From contig NZ_LSUQ01000009.1 of assembly GCF_001642725.1 (NCBI RefSeq), forward strand, positions 1 to 64,000: DNA of 64,000 bases, in the 5' to 3' direction. Below are positions 44,279-53,309 of this stretch, one piece after another. Below the pieces are notes generated by a model. That model had not been told where the DNA came from, searched no databases, and worked only from the letters and a program-made list of their open reading frames with translations. The DNA is from Ferroacidibacillus organovorans. Lineage in GTDB: Bacteria; Bacillota; Bacilli; Alicyclobacillales; SLC66. The translations under genes were made by a program, and so were the position numbers. Each line of letters starts with the position of its first letter. The stretch's first letter is position 1.

Positions 44279-44319
44279 GAAAAAAGCGGTAAACCACAAC
44301 GGTTTCCCGCTTTTTTTCT
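44279..44319. terminator. Bidirectional terminator
   Basis: AAGCGGTAAACC pairs with GGTTTCCCGCTT around ACAAC, with an A run on the left and a T run on the right. It ends both the plus-strand small gene (stop 44263) and the minus-strand methyltransferase (stop 44324). Confidence 0.85.
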
Positions 44320-44323
44320 GCAT

Positions 44324-45106
44324 CTACGCTTTCACAGCAAGGGCAATCCATTCGTCTGTTTCAAAGCTTGAAACAGCCCCATTTTCGATCACAATGTTGA
44401 AATAAGACTTAAAATCTCGGGGCGCATTCAGAAGCATCGACGATACCGCCAGACGGTGCGCATCGGTAGGAGCCATTCGATCCAGCCACGATTGAAAGCG
44501 AAATTTCTTTTTTCGGGCCGTACTCTGTGCAAGAATGAATCCTTGTTTTTCCAACAAGCTCTGCCATTGAAGTACAGTCAGACACTTTACATGACTCGGA
44601 TCGCGAATGGCCTCGACAAGATTTACAAAATCAGAACACGCAGGGTCATCCGGCGCAACATTGTCAATCAACAGAAATCGTCCGTTTGGACGCAATACGC
44701 GCGCAACCTCACGAATAAACGCGGCTGGATTGGGAAAATGGTGTGCCGCAATGCGACAGGTAACAATATCAAATGAATCCTTCAAAAAAGGCAGTTCTTC
44801 CGCGTCTGCAAGCACGTATTGTGCGTTCTTTACACCGCTTTCAGTCAAGTGATTTCGAGCGGTCTCAAGCATCATCGACGTCAGATCAGTAACTGTCACG
44901 CTCTGAACAAAAGGCGCCAATGTTTTTGCTACGTGACCGCCTCCCGTTGCAACGTCGAGCATGATATCAGCAGATGTGGGGTGCAGCAACTCAATGGCAA
45001 GTGCGAGATCCGAGCCTTGCGCATGTCCCTCACTCGACACATATTTTTCGGCATTTTGTCCGAATTGCTGTTGAACACGCTGTTTGCTGGAAGGATTAAA
45101 GCTCAT
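44324..45106 (-). CDS. Class I SAM-dependent methyltransferase (UbiE/YcgJ-like)
   Basis: 260-aa cytoplasmic methyltransferase. Motif I is LDVATGGGHVAKTL near residue 50. SVTVTDLTSMMLETAR follows, then ADAEELPFLKDSFDIVTCRIAAHHF and VLRPNGRFLLIDNV. The pattern is that of Bacillus YcgJ and ubiquinone/menaquinone-type methylases. Substrate unknown. CAGGAGGAG lies 6 nt before the ATG. The gene downstream of secDF on this strand is only 68 bp away, but the terminator at 44279 ends the unit. Confidence 0.87.
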   Translation of the reverse strand: MSFNPSSKQRVQQQFGQNAEKYVSSEGHAQGSDLALAIELLHPTSADIMLDVATGGGHVAKTLAPFVQSVTVTDLTSMMLETARNHLTESGVKNAQYVLADAEELPFLKDSFDIVTCRIAAHHFPNPAAFIREVARVLRPNGRFLLIDNVAPDDPACSDFVNLVEAIRDPSHVKCLTVLQWQSLLEKQGFILAQSTARKKKFRFQSWLDRMAPTDAHRLAVSSMLLNAPRDFKSYFNIVIENGAVSSFETDEWIALAVKA

Positions 45107-45174
45107 TCAAACTCCTCCTGACGTGCGAATTCTGGTGCCCCCTCATGCCTGTTTGATAAGAAATGAGAAAAGCA

Positions 45175-46092
45175 TCATGTGAGATTTATAGCGTGAGCAG
45201 CACCCGCAACCTTTTTTAATGTCCTCCCGTACCATACCGCCCACAGTGGTGCTGCGATGAAAATTGAACTGTAAGCGCCGCTGATGAGACCGATAGAAAG
45301 GGCAAACGTGAAACTGTGAATGGATTGACCTCCAAAGAAGAAAAGCATGAACGCGGCGATCAGTACTGTGGCAACCGTATTTAATGAGCGGCGCATCGTC
45401 TGCCAAAGACTCTCGTTTACAAGCGTATGCAGTTCGCGATGGGTTTTGGGAGGATTCTGTTTCAAATTCTCCCGTATTCGATCAAAAATAACAATCGTGT
45501 CATTAATAGAATACCCGATAATGGTGAGTACAGCAGCAACAAAGGTTAGATTGACCTCTAAACGCAAAAGCACAAAGACAGACATCACAATGAATGCATC
45601 GTGCAAAAGCGCGATAATTGCCGCCACAGAAAAGCGATACTCAAAGCGAAACGTGATAAAGACGGCAATGCACAGTGATGCAATAAGCACTGCCAAAATG
45701 GCCTTTTGAGAGGTCTGCTCGGCGACAAGTGGATCAACTGTATCCACTTGTAAAGATGAATTTGGAAAGGCACCACTTGTTGCATGGGCAATCGCTGACT
45801 CTTGAGTCAGTGACAAAACTTCAGGGAATCGAATCATGGCGATTTCGCCATTCATCCCCGCAACCGTAACGGCTCCATTCGAAACGGGCACACCCGAATT
45901 TCCGATGACTTGTTCGACTTTCACTGTGCTAAAAGGTCTATGAATATCTAATTGTATCTGGGAACCTGCCTTAAAGTCAGTCCCGAGATTGAATCCAAAC
46001 AACAAGAAGAGTAAGAGCCCAGTGATCGTGATTGCACAAGATAGAGAGAAAAACCACTTACGGTGACCAAGGATGTCAAACCGTAGGTTCAT
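45175..46092 (-). CDS. secF: Protein translocase subunit SecF
   Basis: 305-aa membrane protein that, with SecD, uses the proton gradient to help pull exported proteins across the membrane. It has one N-terminal helix, an external domain, then five helices. GYSINDTIVIFDRIREN near residue 215 is the SecF signature. The usual GIDFTGG after helix 1 reads GTDFKAGS here. AAAGGAGG before the ATG at 46092 sets the start, and the ATG overlaps the secD stop by 4 bp. The longer frame to 46263 is antisense-like extension only. Confidence 0.95.
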   Translation of the reverse strand: MNLRFDILGHRKWFFSLSCAITITGLLLFLLFGFNLGTDFKAGSQIQLDIHRPFSTVKVEQVIGNSGVPVSNGAVTVAGMNGEIAMIRFPEVLSLTQESAIAHATSGAFPNSSLQVDTVDPLVAEQTSQKAILAVLIASLCIAVFITFRFEYRFSVAAIIALLHDAFIVMSVFVLLRLEVNLTFVAAVLTIIGYSINDTIVIFDRIRENLKQNPPKTHRELHTLVNESLWQTMRRSLNTVATVLIAAFMLFFFGGQSIHSFTFALSIGLISGAYSSIFIAAPLWAVWYGRTLKKVAGAAHAINLT

Positions 46093-47348
46093 TTCGGCAA
46101 TCCTCCTTTGCGAGCGCCATACCAGAATGAACTGCGCACTAGATTGGCGCGCGTAAACAGCGTCAGCATCGTGCGCGAGAGGAGAACCGCGGTCAATAAA
46201 GAAACAAGAATACCGACCATAAGTGCCACGGCGAACCCACGGATCTCCCCTTGCCCTAACCAAAACATCACCATGGCTGCGATAAAGGTGGCTGCATTTG
46301 AATCAAAAATCGTACGAAATGCCCGCTTTGATCCAGCGAGGACCGCCGATTTTAAACTACGTCCATTCTGAATTTCGTCTTTGATACGCTCATACGCAAT
46401 AATGTTTGCATCCACCGCGATCCCCAGGCCTAGGATAAGCGCCGCTAGTCCTGGCAGTGTAAGAGTAATCGGAAATACTGCAAAGACAAGGAGTGTCAAG
46501 TAGGCGTACGCGACAAGAGCAATCGTCGCGATCAACCCAGCTACGCGATAAATAACCATCATGAAAATGAAGATAAGTCCAATAGAAATGAGTCCCGCAT
46601 CCATCGTCGATTTCAGTGAAATGGCGCCGAGTTGCGGGCCGATACTTGTCGATGAAACGAGTTTGAGTGGGAGCGGAAGTGCTCCGGCATTCAATTGACG
46701 TGCAAGCGTTTGTGATTCCTGGAAACTGTTTAGTGGCCCAATGGATGTTTGACCATCTTCGATGACACTATCGATCTGAGCAGAATTGATGAGTCTTCCG
46801 TTCAAAAAAAGATAGATTGTCTTTCCTAAATACCTTTTTGTGATATTTGACCATTTCTCCTTGTTTTTAAACGTGACATCAACGACCGTTTGGCCAAGCT
46901 GATTCTGTCCGACCGATGCATGATTTGCGATGTCACTGCCTGTTATAAGCAGAGAAGTTTTGATCGGTATAATCTGACCGCCTTTTGCCACGGTCACTTG
47001 ACGATAAATGGCCAACTGAGCAGTCTCACCAATGACTTTCTCGGCATTTTGTTGGTTTGAGACGCCAGCGAGTTGAACGCTAATTTCATTTCCATTTTCC
47101 ACATTAATAATAGGAGATGAAACGCCTAGAGAATTCACTCGTGTCTCGACCGCCTGAACCGCCGCTTGAATGTCTCCCTGCGTGAGAACTTTACCCTTTG
47201 GAGGTTGAATGTCATAAAGCAAACTAATGCCGCCTTTTAAGTCTAGTCCAAGCGGAATCGCCTTCCAGACTCTCAAAACTGTGCCTGCCGTGAGGCTGAG
47301 GATGATGATCGCTATCGTGAGAAAAGCACCCAACCGGCCAAATTTCAC
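46089..47348 (-). CDS. secD: Protein translocase subunit SecD
   Basis: 419-aa partner of SecF. LGLDLKGGISLLYDI after the first helix and ALILGLGIAVDANIIAYERIKDE near residue 310 are the SecD signatures. The periplasmic-type P1 domain here is short, as in Gram-positive SecD. The two-gene form contrasts with the fused secDF of Bacillus subtilis. Translation of secF is coupled through the 4-bp overlap. Confidence 0.95.
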   Translation of the reverse strand: MKFGRLGAFLTIAIIILSLTAGTVLRVWKAIPLGLDLKGGISLLYDIQPPKGKVLTQGDIQAAVQAVETRVNSLGVSSPIINVENGNEISVQLAGVSNQQNAEKVIGETAQLAIYRQVTVAKGGQIIPIKTSLLITGSDIANHASVGQNQLGQTVVDVTFKNKEKWSNITKRYLGKTIYLFLNGRLINSAQIDSVIEDGQTSIGPLNSFQESQTLARQLNAGALPLPLKLVSSTSIGPQLGAISLKSTMDAGLISIGLIFIFMMVIYRVAGLIATIALVAYAYLTLLVFAVFPITLTLPGLAALILGLGIAVDANIIAYERIKDEIQNGRSLKSAVLAGSKRAFRTIFDSNAATFIAAMVMFWLGQGEIRGFAVALMVGILVSLLTAVLLSRTMLTLFTRANLVRSSFWYGARKGGLPK

Positions 47349-47454
47349 GCTTCATCGCTCCCCGTCAATCCATTAAAGGGCATAGTGAACAGACCCGCAG
47401 ATAAAAATCTTACAGGCTCAGTTCGCCAAATCATGATTCGATGAGAAGAGTATT

Positions 47455-47838
47455 CTACGATTTACCAGAAAATGCCGCGATTAAATTAAAATGCTTATCA
47501 TCTTTATACTGCGTTTTTTGGAGAAGGGTCGCCGCAGCCATAGGGAGAGACGCTAACGCGGCAGTCACTACCGTTGACTCTATTTTAGGTGTCCCCTGTT
47601 TTAATCGAAGAACTCCAGTTATGGTTAATACTCCCATGAACACAACAGTCAGAGTGATGATTGCGACTAACCACCACTTCGTATGGATTTGACGTGAATG
47701 ACTCTCATTTGAAATCGAATGGACTTTCGTCAAAAGTTGGTCTCTAAACTCTTGAGATACATCGAGATCCTTTGCAATCGTACGTTCAGCGATGTGGCGC
47801 AAGTTTTTTAAGCTGTCTTTGGTCTGAACGTTCTTCAT
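47455..47838 (-). CDS. Membrane anti-sigma-factor-like protein
   Basis: 127-aa protein with an acidic/basic N-terminal domain of about 50 residues, one membrane helix (WWLVAIITLTVVFMGVLTITGV, residues ~55-76) and a short outer part. Size, topology and a 53-bp overlap with the upstream ECF sigma gene fit an anti-sigma factor that holds the sigma at the membrane. No ZAS (H-x3-C-x2-C) zinc motif is visible, so this is by context. Confidence 0.65.
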   Translation of the reverse strand: MKNVQTKDSLKNLRHIAERTIAKDLDVSQEFRDQLLTKVHSISNESHSRQIHTKWWLVAIITLTVVFMGVLTITGVLRLKQGTPKIESTVVTAALASLPMAAATLLQKTQYKDDKHFNLIAAFSGKS

Positions 47839-48340
47839 GAGCTAGTCCTTCCTCTCTTTGTTTAAGAAGTTTTCTTGCCCGAAATAATCGCACCTTCACA
47901 GCGCCTTCCAAAATACCGAGCATTTTAGCGATCTCATTGATTGATTTATCCTCAAAATAGTGAAGCAGTACAACCTCTTTTAACTTCACAGGTAACTCCT
48001 GTACTTGATATGCGATGGACATTTCATCCGAGCGTCTAAGCACTTCTGATTCGGCCGAGGGCGAAATCAACGTAATCGGAAAAATATCAACCGGAAAGGC
48101 AGGATGGCGCTGTTGCCACCGGGCGAAGTTCCTGCAAACATTCACAGCGATTTTTAATAACCAAGTCTTTGCATCGCAATCACTTCGAAACGCAGCAATG
48201 TTTTTGTAGGCTCGAATAAAAACTTCCTGTGTTAAATCTTCAGCCTCATTGTTGTTTTTCGTGTAGAAACGTATAAAATGCAAGATATCTCGCCCGTATG
48301 CACGCAACAGGCCATCCATCGTCTCCTCGTCATTTGGCAA
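47786..48340 (-). CDS. ECF RNA polymerase sigma factor
   Basis: 184-aa sigma factor. Region 2 is NEAEDLTQEVFIRAYKNIAAF followed by AKTWLLKIAVNVCRNFARWQQR. Region 4 is LPVKLKEVVLLHYFEDKSINEIAKMLGILEGAVKVRLFRARKLLK. It belongs near the SigW/SigV-like groups of envelope-stress sigmas. It overlaps the membrane protein gene by 53 bp. A promoter of ECF type at 48364-48391 suggests self-activation. Confidence 0.93.
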   Translation of the reverse strand: MPNDEETMDGLLRAYGRDILHFIRFYTKNNNEAEDLTQEVFIRAYKNIAAFRSDCDAKTWLLKIAVNVCRNFARWQQRHPAFPVDIFPITLISPSAESEVLRRSDEMSIAYQVQELPVKLKEVVLLHYFEDKSINEIAKMLGILEGAVKVRLFRARKLLKQREEGLAHEERSDQRQLKKLAPHR

Positions 48341-48363
48341 ACCGCTTCACCCCTCATGACAAT

Positions 48364-48391
48364 TTAGACACCACAAATCAGAAAAGGTTAC
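48364..48391 (-). promoter_or_regulatory. ECF-type promoter, probably autoregulated
   Basis: On the minus strand TGTAACC (-35) and GTCTAA (-10) are 16 bp apart, the layout of Bacillus ECF promoters (AAC in the -35, CGTC/GTCT in the -10). It lies 24 bp upstream of the sigma gene start. Confidence 0.6.
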
Positions 48392-48495
48392 ACTGCGATT
48401 CACAAAACTGTTTTTCCCCTCTGTTAGCCCTAACTTAGCATAGATCAGTGCCTTTGTTATCCATGCGAACGGTCACATGTTTCAAAAATAGAATA

Positions 48496-48522
48496 ATAAA
48501 AAACCCCAACAATGAGTCGGGG
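48496..48522 (-). terminator. Terminator after the 48590 methyltransferase
   Basis: Minus strand CCCCGAC pairs with GTTGGGG (one G-U) around TCATT, followed by TTTTTTATT. It lies about 70 bp past the stop. Confidence 0.75.
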
Positions 48523-48589
48523 CGCACATATTACGCACATTATTTCGCCAAGATGCCGAATGCTTTACATGAATTCGGTTCAGCACAAC

Positions 48590-49276
48590 TCAGGAAGTCT
48601 TATAAGATAATGCGGACGTATCGAATCTTACTTCTGCTTGCGGTTTATAGGCCACATACCCCCGATTCAGTCCGTATGCAAAGGGTTCGCATGCAACATG
48701 TTCGTATCCGCAGGACTTGAGCATTTCGTATACTTCCTTTTTCCAGAATCCCCACACTTCTCCTTGTTTCATCCCGCGTTCGTACTGATCTGGATCGTAG
48801 CGATACCGCACTTTGTGAACGATGATCGAAACCAGGGGATTGATCATCGTAAGAAGAATCTTGCCACTTGGTTTGAGCACTCGTCTCGCTTCTCGCAATA
48901 CGTCCAATCGATTCGGGATATGGTTTAACGCAGCGATAATCGTTACACAGTCAAACTCTGCATCCCCAAAAGGCAATCGAGCGGTGTCTTCCACGACACG
49001 ATCTACATGATCCCACGGATAAACATCCACCCCCACCCCGTTGCCGTGAGCGCGCACAATGACGTTGTCTCCGCAGCCAATATCCAGTACCCTGCCGTCA
49101 ACATGTCTCAGTGCAAACAGAATTCTCTCCTGATCGATCGGAGTTAGACCAAACTGTATCGATTTTTCGGCTGACATTAGACATAAAACAGGAAATGCAA
49201 TGCGATCCTTCATCAACTGCCACCGATTTCGGCCGCGTCGAACTGATATCAACATCTCTGGTGTAAAAAAATGCAT
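48590..49276 (-). CDS. Class I SAM-dependent methyltransferase
   Basis: 228-aa cytoplasmic enzyme. Motif I is [25 protein letters not shown] near residue 62, then [21 protein letters not shown] and [21 protein letters not shown]. The first 50 residues ([16 protein letters not shown]) are basic and may contact a substrate. The last third ([19 protein letters not shown]) fits methylases acting on glycans, lipids or secondary metabolites. It stands alone, divergent from the GH84 gene. Confidence 0.85.
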
Positions 49277-49391
49277 CCCAATACCTCCCTATGCACAAAA
49301 CGATTTTCACAGGTCTATACGACCGCGTCAAAAGCAATCGTGTTCAAATTCATTCCTTTTTATACATAGGGCGTTTGATTAAGGACAATCT

Positions 49392-51440
49392 ATGGCGGGC
49401 GGCAGCTTGATCGATATTGACCAAGAGAACGGGGTGTTGGTGGTGAAGAATGCACGCAGATTGAATATACGGGTACAGGTGCTTCGCTTAACCATTTGCT
49501 CCATAGCATTTCTCTCCATCACGCCTTGCCATGCACATGCACATGCCGAGAAATCTACACTTGCCACCCTCTCCCCTAAACCCCAGATGATTTATCTTAG
49601 TGGAAAGGATTTCACGATCGATATTCCTATTCGCGTGGTCATTGGGCGCAATGTCTCAACAGAGAACGCCACTCTTTTTCGCGAGATTCTCTCTCCCTAT
49701 CCATCTTTCGTCCCTATTAAAAAGGATCGTGCCGATTCAAAAGATCAGATCAAGGCGGTTCTACTTCACGTATCAGATCTCTCTCTCGTAAATCGTGAGA
49801 CAAAAGAGATGGGGGTGTCCTTTCACGCCGTGCCGGTGCGAGAGGGGTATATTCTTATGATCGGATACGATGTGCATGGTCATAAACAAATCGTGATCGT
49901 CGGCGCCGATCCGTCGGGGATCTACTATGGGGAACAAACCTTGTCGCAGATCCTCGGCAATGAGCGGCGGCGAACGCGAATACCCGCTGCACTTTTGTGG
50001 GACTGGCCCACACTTTCGTATCGCGGGATCATTGAAGGGTTTTATGGGAAACCTTGGAGTCAAGCCAAGAGGATGCACTTGATTGAATTCTGCTCACACC
50101 AAAAGATGAACACCTATGTGTATGCCCCGAAGGATGATCCATTTCACAGAAATTTATGGCGCATTCCCTATTCACCTGCAACACAAAAAGAGCTTGGACA
50201 GCTCATTTCATTCACCAGACAACATCATATGCGATTTGTATTCGCTCTCTCCCCCGGGAACAGCGTGTCGTATACGAGTGAGACAGATCTTTTGGCGATG
50301 ATCCAAAAGAATCAAGCGATGTGGGATGAAGGAGTCAGAGATTTTGCGATCTTTTTCGATGACATCGGACACCATCTCACGCATCCAGTGGATCGCGCGC
50401 GCTTTGGGAATGATTCTGGCGCTTTGGCCAGAGCACAGGCGGATTTTTTGAATCAATTTTATACACGATTTATTCAAACACATCCTGGGGCGGAACTTAT
50501 CACGGTTCCAACCGACTATTATCAATCGGGACACACTCCATATCGAGATCAGTTCGCAAGAGAAGTTAACAAACACGTGAGCATCTGCTGGACTGGGGAT
50601 GGGGTTATTGCAAAAAGTGTCAGCGTTAAGGATCTGACGCTTGCCAAAAAAATCTTCCGTCACCCCCTCCTACTCTGGGATAATTACCCCGTCAACGACT
50701 ATCTACCTTCACGGTTGTTTCTTGGACCCTTAGAAGGTAGAGCAGGTAACCTTGGCGATCAAGGATTAGTAGGAATGATCTCCAATCCAATGATTGAAGC
50801 TGAAGCGTCGAAGATTGCGTTACACACCATTGCAGATTATACATGGAATCCACTCGGTTACAACGCAAAGCAGGCCTGGGAGAATGCACTGCGTGACATT
50901 GGTGGACGCGCCTACACCTCTCTTCGGTTATTTGCCTGGGCCAATCGATCATCCCCCATCGCACGTATAGACGCCCCTTCAAGGCTCGATCATAAACTTT
51001 CTGAATTCCTTTCCGCCTATCGAGCGGGAAAACACAGCAAACTTGACCTTGTAGCAGACGATGTAAGGGGTGAATTACAATCGCTGCAAAACGTCCCAAA
51101 GGATCTGGCGCTACACATGAATAACCCTGACTTTATCCAAGAGATGCTTCCCTGGTTTCGCGTGATGTCAAAGAATGCGTTCCTCTCCCAGGTTGCTTTA
51201 GAAATGCTTTTAGCTCAACGTGACGGCGATCTGCGCAAAGTCGAAAAATTACGGAACATCATCCAACATCAAAAAGTAGACAACATAAAGCCTGTGGTCG
51301 TCCCAATGCCTGAGTTGCGCAATTTTATGAGAGAGGCCTGCGCAGAAAATGATCGGTGGATGGGACAAGAGTCGCATATGCGACACCTGAATCGTTGGTT
51401 TCTTACACTATTGCAAGCCAGTGTGCGAGCAGCGCGATGA
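49392..51440 (+). CDS. Secreted GH84 beta-N-acetylglucosaminidase
   Basis: 682-aa glycoside hydrolase of the NagJ/O-GlcNAcase-like family 84, which removes GlcNAc by substrate-assisted catalysis. A hydrophobic segment at residues ~28-52 (VLRLTICSIAFLSITPCHAHAHA) is a signal peptide. ~60-200 is the small N-terminal alpha/beta domain. ~208-470 is the catalytic barrel with GIIEGFYGKPWS, MNTYVYAPKDDPFHR, the catalytic Asp pair in AIFFDDIGH, PTDYYQSG and LWDNYPVNDY. ATG 49392 has AAGGA 6 nt upstream, but GTG 49440/49443 would give a more normal signal peptide. Probable role: cell-wall or glycan scavenging. Confidence 0.92.
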   Translation: MAGGSLIDIDQENGVLVVKNARRLNIRVQVLRLTICSIAFLSITPCHAHAHAEKSTLATLSPKPQMIYLSGKDFTIDIPIRVVIGRNVSTENATLFREILSPYPSFVPIKKDRADSKDQIKAVLLHVSDLSLVNRETKEMGVSFHAVPVREGYILMIGYDVHGHKQIVIVGADPSGIYYGEQTLSQILGNERRRTRIPAALLWDWPTLSYRGIIEGFYGKPWSQAKRMHLIEFCSHQKMNTYVYAPKDDPFHRNLWRIPYSPATQKELGQLISFTRQHHMRFVFALSPGNSVSYTSETDLLAMIQKNQAMWDEGVRDFAIFFDDIGHHLTHPVDRARFGNDSGALARAQADFLNQFYTRFIQTHPGAELITVPTDYYQSGHTPYRDQFAREVNKHVSICWTGDGVIAKSVSVKDLTLAKKIFRHPLLLWDNYPVNDYLPSRLFLGPLEGRAGNLGDQGLVGMISNPMIEAEASKIALHTIADYTWNPLGYNAKQAWENALRDIGGRAYTSLRLFAWANRSSPIARIDAPSRLDHKLSEFLSAYRAGKHSKLDLVADDVRGELQSLQNVPKDLALHMNNPDFIQEMLPWFRVMSKNAFLSQVALEMLLAQRDGDLRKVEKLRNIIQHQKVDNIKPVVVPMPELRNFMREACAENDRWMGQESHMRHLNRWFLTLLQASVRAAR

Positions 51441-51449
51441 TGGTTGACG

Positions 51450-51647
51450 CTAAGGAATGAAAGGATTTCGAAACCCAAAGTGGAAACCGCCAAACAACAG
51501 TGCCGCGAGGATCAATAAGCGAAATGCCTGCCAATAACGAATGGAAGATACGCGAAAAATTTGGGGACATGTCATGTTCCATAACCACTGAAAAATGGCT
51601 GGCACAAGAAACAGGACGATGAGAAACCACAGCGTGATGGTGATCAT
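51450..51647 (-). CDS. Small two-helix membrane protein
   Basis: 65-aa protein with two hydrophobic stretches (ITLWFLIVLFLVPAIFQWLW and AFRLLILAALLFGGFHFGF) joined by a short polar loop with NMTCPQIF. AAGGAGG lies 7 nt before the ATG, so it is likely translated. Function unknown. It lies between the converging GH84 gene and alkA and may follow alkA in one transcript. Confidence 0.65.
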   Translation of the reverse strand: MITITLWFLIVLFLVPAIFQWLWNMTCPQIFRVSSIRYWQAFRLLILAALLFGGFHFGFRNPFIP

Positions 51648-51682
51648 CCTTACGCCTCCTTCAACATCACTCTATGCGATCA

Positions 51683-52588
51683 TCATGCGTTTTGTTTCTC
51701 TTGAATCAAACTCTGCCATAAGTAATAGGTCACAAAGCTTCGAAAAGGCGCCCACTTCGCAGTGATATGTCGTACTTCTTCCTCCCTTGGGCGGTACTCC
51801 ATCCCCGTCAGTTTTTGCAGCGCGTTTTGCACACCAATGTCCGCGGCCGGAATAATGTCTTGTCTCCCTATCCCAAATAGCAGGAAACATTCTACGGTCC
51901 AGCGGCCAATGCCTCGAAGCGGAATCAATTGTTCGTACACTTGCTCATCTGGCATTTGACGAAACGACTCAAGATCCACCTTTCCATCCACCACTGACCG
52001 CGCAAAATCGATCACATACTCCGCCTTGCGCTGACTGAACGAGCGTTCTCGAAGTTGATCGTACGACCAACTCGCAACCTGTTCTGGAGATGGAAATACA
52101 GGCAAGAATCTGCCACCCCACGTAACGCGCTCTTCCCCTAAGTCTACCAAACGTTCGACCAAGGTGGCGGCAAACTGCACATTCAATTGTTGGCCAATGA
52201 TAATCTTGACCATTGATTCAAACAGATCCGCATCTTGGATCGGACGCAGCCCGTACAATGGTTTCAAGAGAGGGCGCCACGCGACATCCGGCGTGACCAA
52301 CGCATAAAAATCAACCACATTCACATGTGTTGAGAACATATGTTTAATTTTCTGATGAATCTCTGTTCGCTCGTGATCATGCACTTGCGGATAAACAAGC
52401 TGGAGAAGCGGTCGCTCTACCGTACCCTTACCCGTTATGGTAATAGGAATGACCCTCGCATTCAATCGCATGGCCCTAGTAAAAGAAGATGTCTCAGCAT
52501 CAATAACTGTCACCTTCGAGGGCCGAGACAGCGGTCGCTCTAGCATCTTTGAAAAATCAAACGGTTCAATCGGCGTTAAAATATCCAT
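51683..52588 (-). CDS. alkA: DNA-3-methyladenine glycosylase II (AlkA type)
   Basis: 301-aa HhH-GPD base-excision glycosylase removing alkylated purines. The helix-hairpin-helix and catalytic region LRGIGRWTVECFLLFGIGRQDIIPAADIG (residues ~225-253) has the HhH Gly pairs and the catalytic Asp of PAADIG. The N-terminal AlkA-like fold covers residues 1-110, and SMVKIIIGQQLNVQFAATLVERLV near 125 is also typical. It diverges from ogt across 196 bp, so a shared alkylation response is plausible. Confidence 0.93.
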   Translation of the reverse strand: MDILTPIEPFDFSKMLERPLSRPSKVTVIDAETSSFTRAMRLNARVIPITITGKGTVERPLLQLVYPQVHDHERTEIHQKIKHMFSTHVNVVDFYALVTPDVAWRPLLKPLYGLRPIQDADLFESMVKIIIGQQLNVQFAATLVERLVDLGEERVTWGGRFLPVFPSPEQVASWSYDQLRERSFSQRKAEYVIDFARSVVDGKVDLESFRQMPDEQVYEQLIPLRGIGRWTVECFLLFGIGRQDIIPAADIGVQNALQKLTGMEYRPREEEVRHITAKWAPFRSFVTYYLWQSLIQEKQNA

Positions 52589-52784
52589 TATGTTCGATTC
52601 CTTTCTTTCAGAGATATCGCTTGAAAATTGTAAAATAAGGTTTGCTGCGTATGAAAAGAATACCCTTTTTCAGCATTCGATATCTTGCTGACTTATTCCA
52701 TAAGCTTACGTTTTGAGATCATCACATGTATAGTAGTGTTGCTAGGATAAAAGCCTGAATCGATGCATGAGAGGAGTAATCGCT
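52589..52784. promoter_or_regulatory. Divergent promoter region between alkA and ogt
   Basis: 196 bp separate the two oppositely read repair genes. TATAGT near 52731 with a weak TTACGT 17 bp upstream could drive ogt. GAGGAG at 52770-52775 is the ogt ribosome site. I see no clear Ada-type operator, so co-control is unproven. Confidence 0.35.
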
Positions 52785-53309
52785 ATGCTACAACCATCAT
52801 CCACCGTCTATTTTGCAACCTTAAAGCACGAAGACTGGGAGTTGCGCCTTGCTGCAACAGACGTCGGGCTCTGTAACATTCTTCTTCCTAAGGAACCCTT
52901 CGATTCGCTGGAAGGATGGATAAAAAAATCAATTCCTGACGCGCGTCTGATTCATAGCGAAACCAAGTTACAGCCATACGCAAAAGAGATTAGGGAGTAT
53001 TTCATGGGTCAGCGCACTGCGTTTTTCTCTCCACTTGACTTGCGCGGGACACCGTTTCAAGTCCAAGTATGGCGCGAACTTCTGCACATCCCGTTTGGTC
53101 AGACGCGAAGCTATTCTGAAATTGCGACAAACATCGGTCGGCCACGTGCAGTAAGAGCTGTTGGAGGTGCAAATGGGGCAAACCCTATCCCGATTATCAT
53201 CCCCTGCCACCGGGTCATCGGCAAAAACGGAACGCTCACAGGTTACAGCGGCGGATTAGATATCAAGACAAAACTGCTCAACTTTGAAGGTTATGCACAA
53301 AAGGCTTGA
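52785..53309 (+). CDS. ogt: Methylated-DNA-protein cysteine methyltransferase
   Basis: 174-aa suicide repair protein taking methyl groups from O6-methylguanine. The acceptor site IIPCHRVIG is near residue 142, followed by the Arg-finger/Tyr region GYSGGLDIKTKLL. The helix-turn-helix RSYSEIATNIGRPRAVRAVGGANGAN precedes it. Length and order are normal for Ogt. An in-frame ATG at 52767 lies upstream, but GAGGAG 8 nt before the ATG at 52785 fixes the start. It diverges from alkA. Confidence 0.95.
   Translation: MLQPSSTVYFATLKHEDWELRLAATDVGLCNILLPKEPFDSLEGWIKKSIPDARLIHSETKLQPYAKEIREYFMGQRTAFFSPLDLRGTPFQVQVWRELLHIPFGQTRSYSEIATNIGRPRAVRAVGGANGANPIPIIIPCHRVIGKNGTLTGYSGGLDIKTKLLNFEGYAQKA

Noticed and set aside
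46093-46263. N-terminal extension of SecF
   Set aside because: The extension overlaps secD in another frame and lacks any SecF-like sequence. AAAGGAGG marks 46092.
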